Shown: positions 61,429 through 64,000 of the stretch, piece after piece
Layout of the letters: each line of letters opens with the position of its first letter
Numbering within the stretch: position 1 is the stretch's first letter
Source of the DNA: Pantoea sp. At-9b
GTDB taxonomy: Bacteria; Pseudomonadota; Gammaproteobacteria; Enterobacterales; Enterobacteriaceae
Length of the DNA: 64,000 bases
Direction: 5' to 3'
Assembly: GCF_000175935.2 (NCBI RefSeq)
Contig: NC_014837.1
Location: forward strand, 4,304,709 to 4,368,708
Position numbers and translations under genes: made by a program
Notes under the pieces: model-generated
The model's database searches: none
What the model was told of the DNA's origin: nothing
Seen by the model: the letters and a program-made list of their open reading frames with translations, nothing else

Positions 61429-61508
61429 AACTTTCTCTCATTTCAAAAAAACAGGGCGGCATAAATGCCGCCCCTTCAGTATACGTCGTAGCTCGCGGGA
61501 GCTGGACG

Positions 61509-63155
61509 TTACGCTTTCTTCTTGTCGCGGCTATGCAGACCACGTTTTTCCAGGCCGCGATAAATCAGCTGCTGCTGGAGAATGGTAACCAGGTTGCTGA
61601 CGATGTAGTACAGCACCAGACCTGACGGGAACCACAGGAAGAAGACGGTAAAGATCACCGGCATATAGGTCATGATCTTCTGTTGCATCGGATCGGTCAC
61701 GGTGGTCGGTGACATCTTCTGAATGAAGAACATGGTGATACCCATGATGACTGGCAGGATGTAGTACGGGTCCTGCGCGGACAAGTCATGAATCCACAGG
61801 ATAAACGGCGCATGACGCAGTTCAACCGAGCCTGACAGCATGTAGTACAGGGCAAGGAAGATTGGCATCTGAATCACCAGCGGCAGACAGCCACCGAGCG
61901 GGTTCACTTTCTCCGCTTTGTACAGTGCCATCATCTCCTGGCTCATCTTCTGCTTATCATCGCCCAGACGTTCACGCATCGCCTGAATCTTCGGCTGCAG
62001 CATGCGCATCTTCGCCATCGAGGTGTACTGCGCTTTGGTCAGCGGGTACATGATGCCACGAACGATGAAGGTGATAACGATGATGGAGAAGCCCCAGTTA
62101 CCGATGAAGCTGTGGATAAATTTCAGCAGCTTAAACAGCGGCTGAGAAATGAACCACAACCAGCCGTAATCCACGGTCAGATCCAGGTGCGGCGCAATGG
62201 CTGCCATTTTGTCCTGAATTTCCGGGCCAACCCACAGGGTCGCACCCAGATTTTGCTGTGCGCCAGGGGCGATGGTGACCGGTGCAGATTTATAACCGAT
62301 GGCTGCCACACCGTTACCCAGGTTACTGGTGTACAGGGTGTTGGTGCCTTCGGTGCGCGGAACCCACGCGGTAGCAAAGTATTGCTGCAACATCGCAACC
62401 CAGCCATTGCTGGTGGTGGTGTTCAGGTTCTCGTTATCATTGATGGTATCGAATTTATATTTTTCGTATTTCGCATCGCTGGTCGAGTACGCTGCGCCAC
62501 GGAAGGTGTGCAGGGCAAAGTTGTTGCTGCCGGTATCGCGGTGTTTCGGGACTTCAATGGTCTGTTTCAGCTGACCAAACATCGCGACTTCCAGCGGCTG
62601 CTGGCTGGCGTTATTGATGTTGTAGTCAACATTCACAGCGAATTCGCCGCGTTTGAACACGAAGGTTTTGGTGTAGACCACACCGTTTTCGCCAGTCCAG
62701 GTGAGCGGTACGCGCAGCTCAGTCTGGCCTTCCGCCATCTCAAAGTGATCCTGAGTGGTGGTGAAAAGCGGACGCGCGCCATTGTTCGGGTTATCCGGAC
62801 CGTTACGGCCAGTTAAGCCGCTCTGTGCCTGATAGATGAACGCTGGGGTGGTTTCAAGCAACTGGAACGGTGCATCCGAACCCAGTTTATCCGGGTAAGT
62901 CAGCAGTGAAGCCTGCTCGATATCGCCACCGCGGGTGTTGATGTTCAAAGACAGGACATCAGTTTTAACGGTGATCGTTTTGCCCTGGCCGCTGCCGGGA
63001 ACGCCGGAAGTGGCGGCATCACCCGCTGTGCTGTTAGTAGTCTGTGTGGTCTGGGTTTGCTGTGGCTGAGGAGCATGGTCCGTCTGCCAGGCTTGCCAGA
63101 TCATAAAAGACACGAACAGAAAAGCGATGAGAAAGAGATTGCGTTGCGAATCCAT
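61509..63155 (-). CDS. yidC: Membrane protein insertase YidC
   Basis: Oxa1-family insertase for Sec-dependent and independent membrane proteins; subunit c of the ATP synthase, also encoded here, is a classic client. It has 548 residues: TM1 [20 protein letters not shown], a large periplasmic beta domain, then the conserved core with [20 protein letters not shown] (hydrophilic-groove Arg), [20 protein letters not shown], and a basic tail [14 protein letters not shown]. Confidence 0.97.
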   Translation of the reverse strand: MDSQRNLFLIAFLFVSFMIWQAWQTDHAPQPQQTQTTQTTNSTAGDAATSGVPGSGQGKTITVKTDVLSLNINTRGGDIEQASLLTYPDKLGSDAPFQLLETTPAFIYQAQSGLTGRNGPDNPNNGARPLFTTTQDHFEMAEGQTELRVPLTWTGENGVVYTKTFVFKRGEFAVNVDYNINNASQQPLEVAMFGQLKQTIEVPKHRDTGSNNFALHTFRGAAYSTSDAKYEKYKFDTINDNENLNTTTSNGWVAMLQQYFATAWVPRTEGTNTLYTSNLGNGVAAIGYKSAPVTIAPGAQQNLGATLWVGPEIQDKMAAIAPHLDLTVDYGWLWFISQPLFKLLKFIHSFIGNWGFSIIVITFIVRGIMYPLTKAQYTSMAKMRMLQPKIQAMRERLGDDKQKMSQEMMALYKAEKVNPLGGCLPLVIQMPIFLALYYMLSGSVELRHAPFILWIHDLSAQDPYYILPVIMGITMFFIQKMSPTTVTDPMQQKIMTYMPVIFTVFFLWFPSGLVLYYIVSNLVTILQQQLIYRGLEKRGLHSRDKKKA

Positions 63156-63173
63156 CGTTAATGTTCTCTGGTT

Positions 63174-63416
63174 TCAAAGTTTTTTCGGCGGCACAGGATC
63201 GTCGCCACCCGGGTTCAAAGGGTGGCATTTTAATACGCGTTTAATCGTCAACCAACTGCCTTTTATTACGCCAAAGCGACGTAAGGCCTCAATTCCATAC
63301 TGCGAACAGGAGGGATGGAACCGGCAATGAGGTCCCAGCAGTGGGCTGATGGCGCGTTGATACACGCGTATCAGGCCGATCAGGAGCCGCGAGCCAGGCG
63401 ACAGTGACGACGCCAT
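63174..63416 (-). CDS. yidD: Membrane protein insertion efficiency factor YidD
   Basis: Small inner-membrane-associated protein aiding YidC-dependent insertion. Its 80 residues, [40 protein letters not shown] and [18 protein letters not shown], carry the family's three Cys. It is a little shorter than the E. coli protein (85). It begins inside the 3' end of rnpA in another frame (37-bp overlap) and ends 18 nt before yidC. Confidence 0.95.
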   Translation of the reverse strand: MASSLSPGSRLLIGLIRVYQRAISPLLGPHCRFHPSCSQYGIEALRRFGVIKGSWLTIKRVLKCHPLNPGGDDPVPPKKL

Positions 63417-63739
63417 AATTTCTCCAACGCTTCCGCCAGCGCACGGTTATCCAGGTCAGCAACCCCTTTTTTAGCCACGACCACAAAATCCATCGCTGGC
63501 AGTTCATGTTGACGCAGACGAAAGCTTTCGCGGGTCAATCGCTTGATCCGGTTGCGTTCATGGGCGCGTTTTACATGCTTTTTGGCGACGGTGAGACCGA
63601 TGCGGGGATGCCCCAGCGAGTTAAGGCGGCCGAGAATGGTGATTTGCGGCGTGCCAGCCCTTTGTGGCTGCTGGAAGACGAAAGTGAAATGAGTGGGAGT
63701 TAACAAACGTAACTCCCTGGGAAATGCGAGCTTAACCAC
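63380..63739 (-). CDS. rnpA: Ribonuclease P protein component
   Basis: Basic protein subunit that helps the RNase P RNA bind precursor tRNAs. It has 119 residues with the signature [30 protein letters not shown] and [13 protein letters not shown]. It lies 15 nt after rpmH and overlaps yidD. An upstream ribosomal-protein gene and the overlap mirror E. coli. Confidence 0.96.
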   Translation of the reverse strand: MVKLAFPRELRLLTPTHFTFVFQQPQRAGTPQITILGRLNSLGHPRIGLTVAKKHVKRAHERNRIKRLTRESFRLRQHELPAMDFVVVAKKGVADLDNRALAEALEKLWRRHCRLARGS

Positions 63740-63754
63740 GAGGGTTAGCTTTTA

Positions 63755-63907
<153 letters not shown>

Positions 63908-64000
63908 CTAAACTTGAAAATTTTCACTGGGTGACGCGTTTTCGGGCCAGTAAATCGACCGACGCCTCAATGTGTCTTTAATAAAGAGGCGGGATTGTAA

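Overview
The window is a contiguous, gene-dense piece of an enterobacterial chromosome around the replication origin. Protein sequences and local gene order are close to E. coli throughout (hemN-yihI-csrC-engB-spf-polA-dsbA-srkA-yihD-mobAB, rbs, kup-ravA-viaA, asnC-mioC-oriC-mnmG-rsmG-atp-glmUS-pst-phoU, yieH-adeP-yieE, mnmE-yidC-yidD-rnpA-rpmH). Several differences (an ovoA gene where E. coli has asnA, qseBC-ygiW beside the rbs operon, a family of palindromic GCGCGAT-type repeats) suggest Erwiniaceae, most likely Pantoea or Erwinia. That placement is inferred from recall of gene content and was not tested.

Layout. 1-9.9 kb: the polA/dsbA/mob neighbourhood, with two sRNA genes, CsrC and Spot 42, both on the minus strand. 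9.9-15.5 kb: one complete rRNA operon on the minus strand (16S, tRNA-Ile, tRNA-Ala, 23S, 5S) with P1/P2 promoters, boxA signals and a terminator. 15.7-23 kb: hsrA, then the ribose operon rbsDACBKR with two palindromic RbsR operators. 23-28.4 kb: a secreted tandem carbohydrate-binding-module protein, ygiW divergent from the qseBC two-component system, and kup. 28.7-34.4 kb: ravA-viaA, ovoA and asnC. 34.4-38 kb: mioC, oriC, mnmG and rsmG. 38-45.7 kb: the nine-gene atp operon. 45.9-54 kb: glmU, glmS and the Pho-box-controlled pstSCAB-phoU operon. 54-60 kb: an accessory stretch with an MFS transporter, yieH, adeP, yieE, a flavin reductase and a RutE-like nitroreductase. 60-64 kb: mnmE-yidC-yidD-rnpA-rpmH.

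No insertion sequence, prophage, CRISPR array or toxin-antitoxin module was recognised. I did not find a clearly new multi-gene system. The most unusual points are: an rRNA operon whose two flanks match two different E. coli rRNA operons (rrnA on one side, rrnC on the other); ovoA for ovothiol synthesis replacing asnA beside asnC; a 58-residue putative membrane protein encoded 2 nt upstream of hemN; a standalone secreted PKD plus double CBM5/12-like protein; three copies of an intergenic inverted-repeat element; an oriC whose R1 DnaA box departs from consensus; and stem-loops directly after both binding-protein genes (rbsB and pstS).
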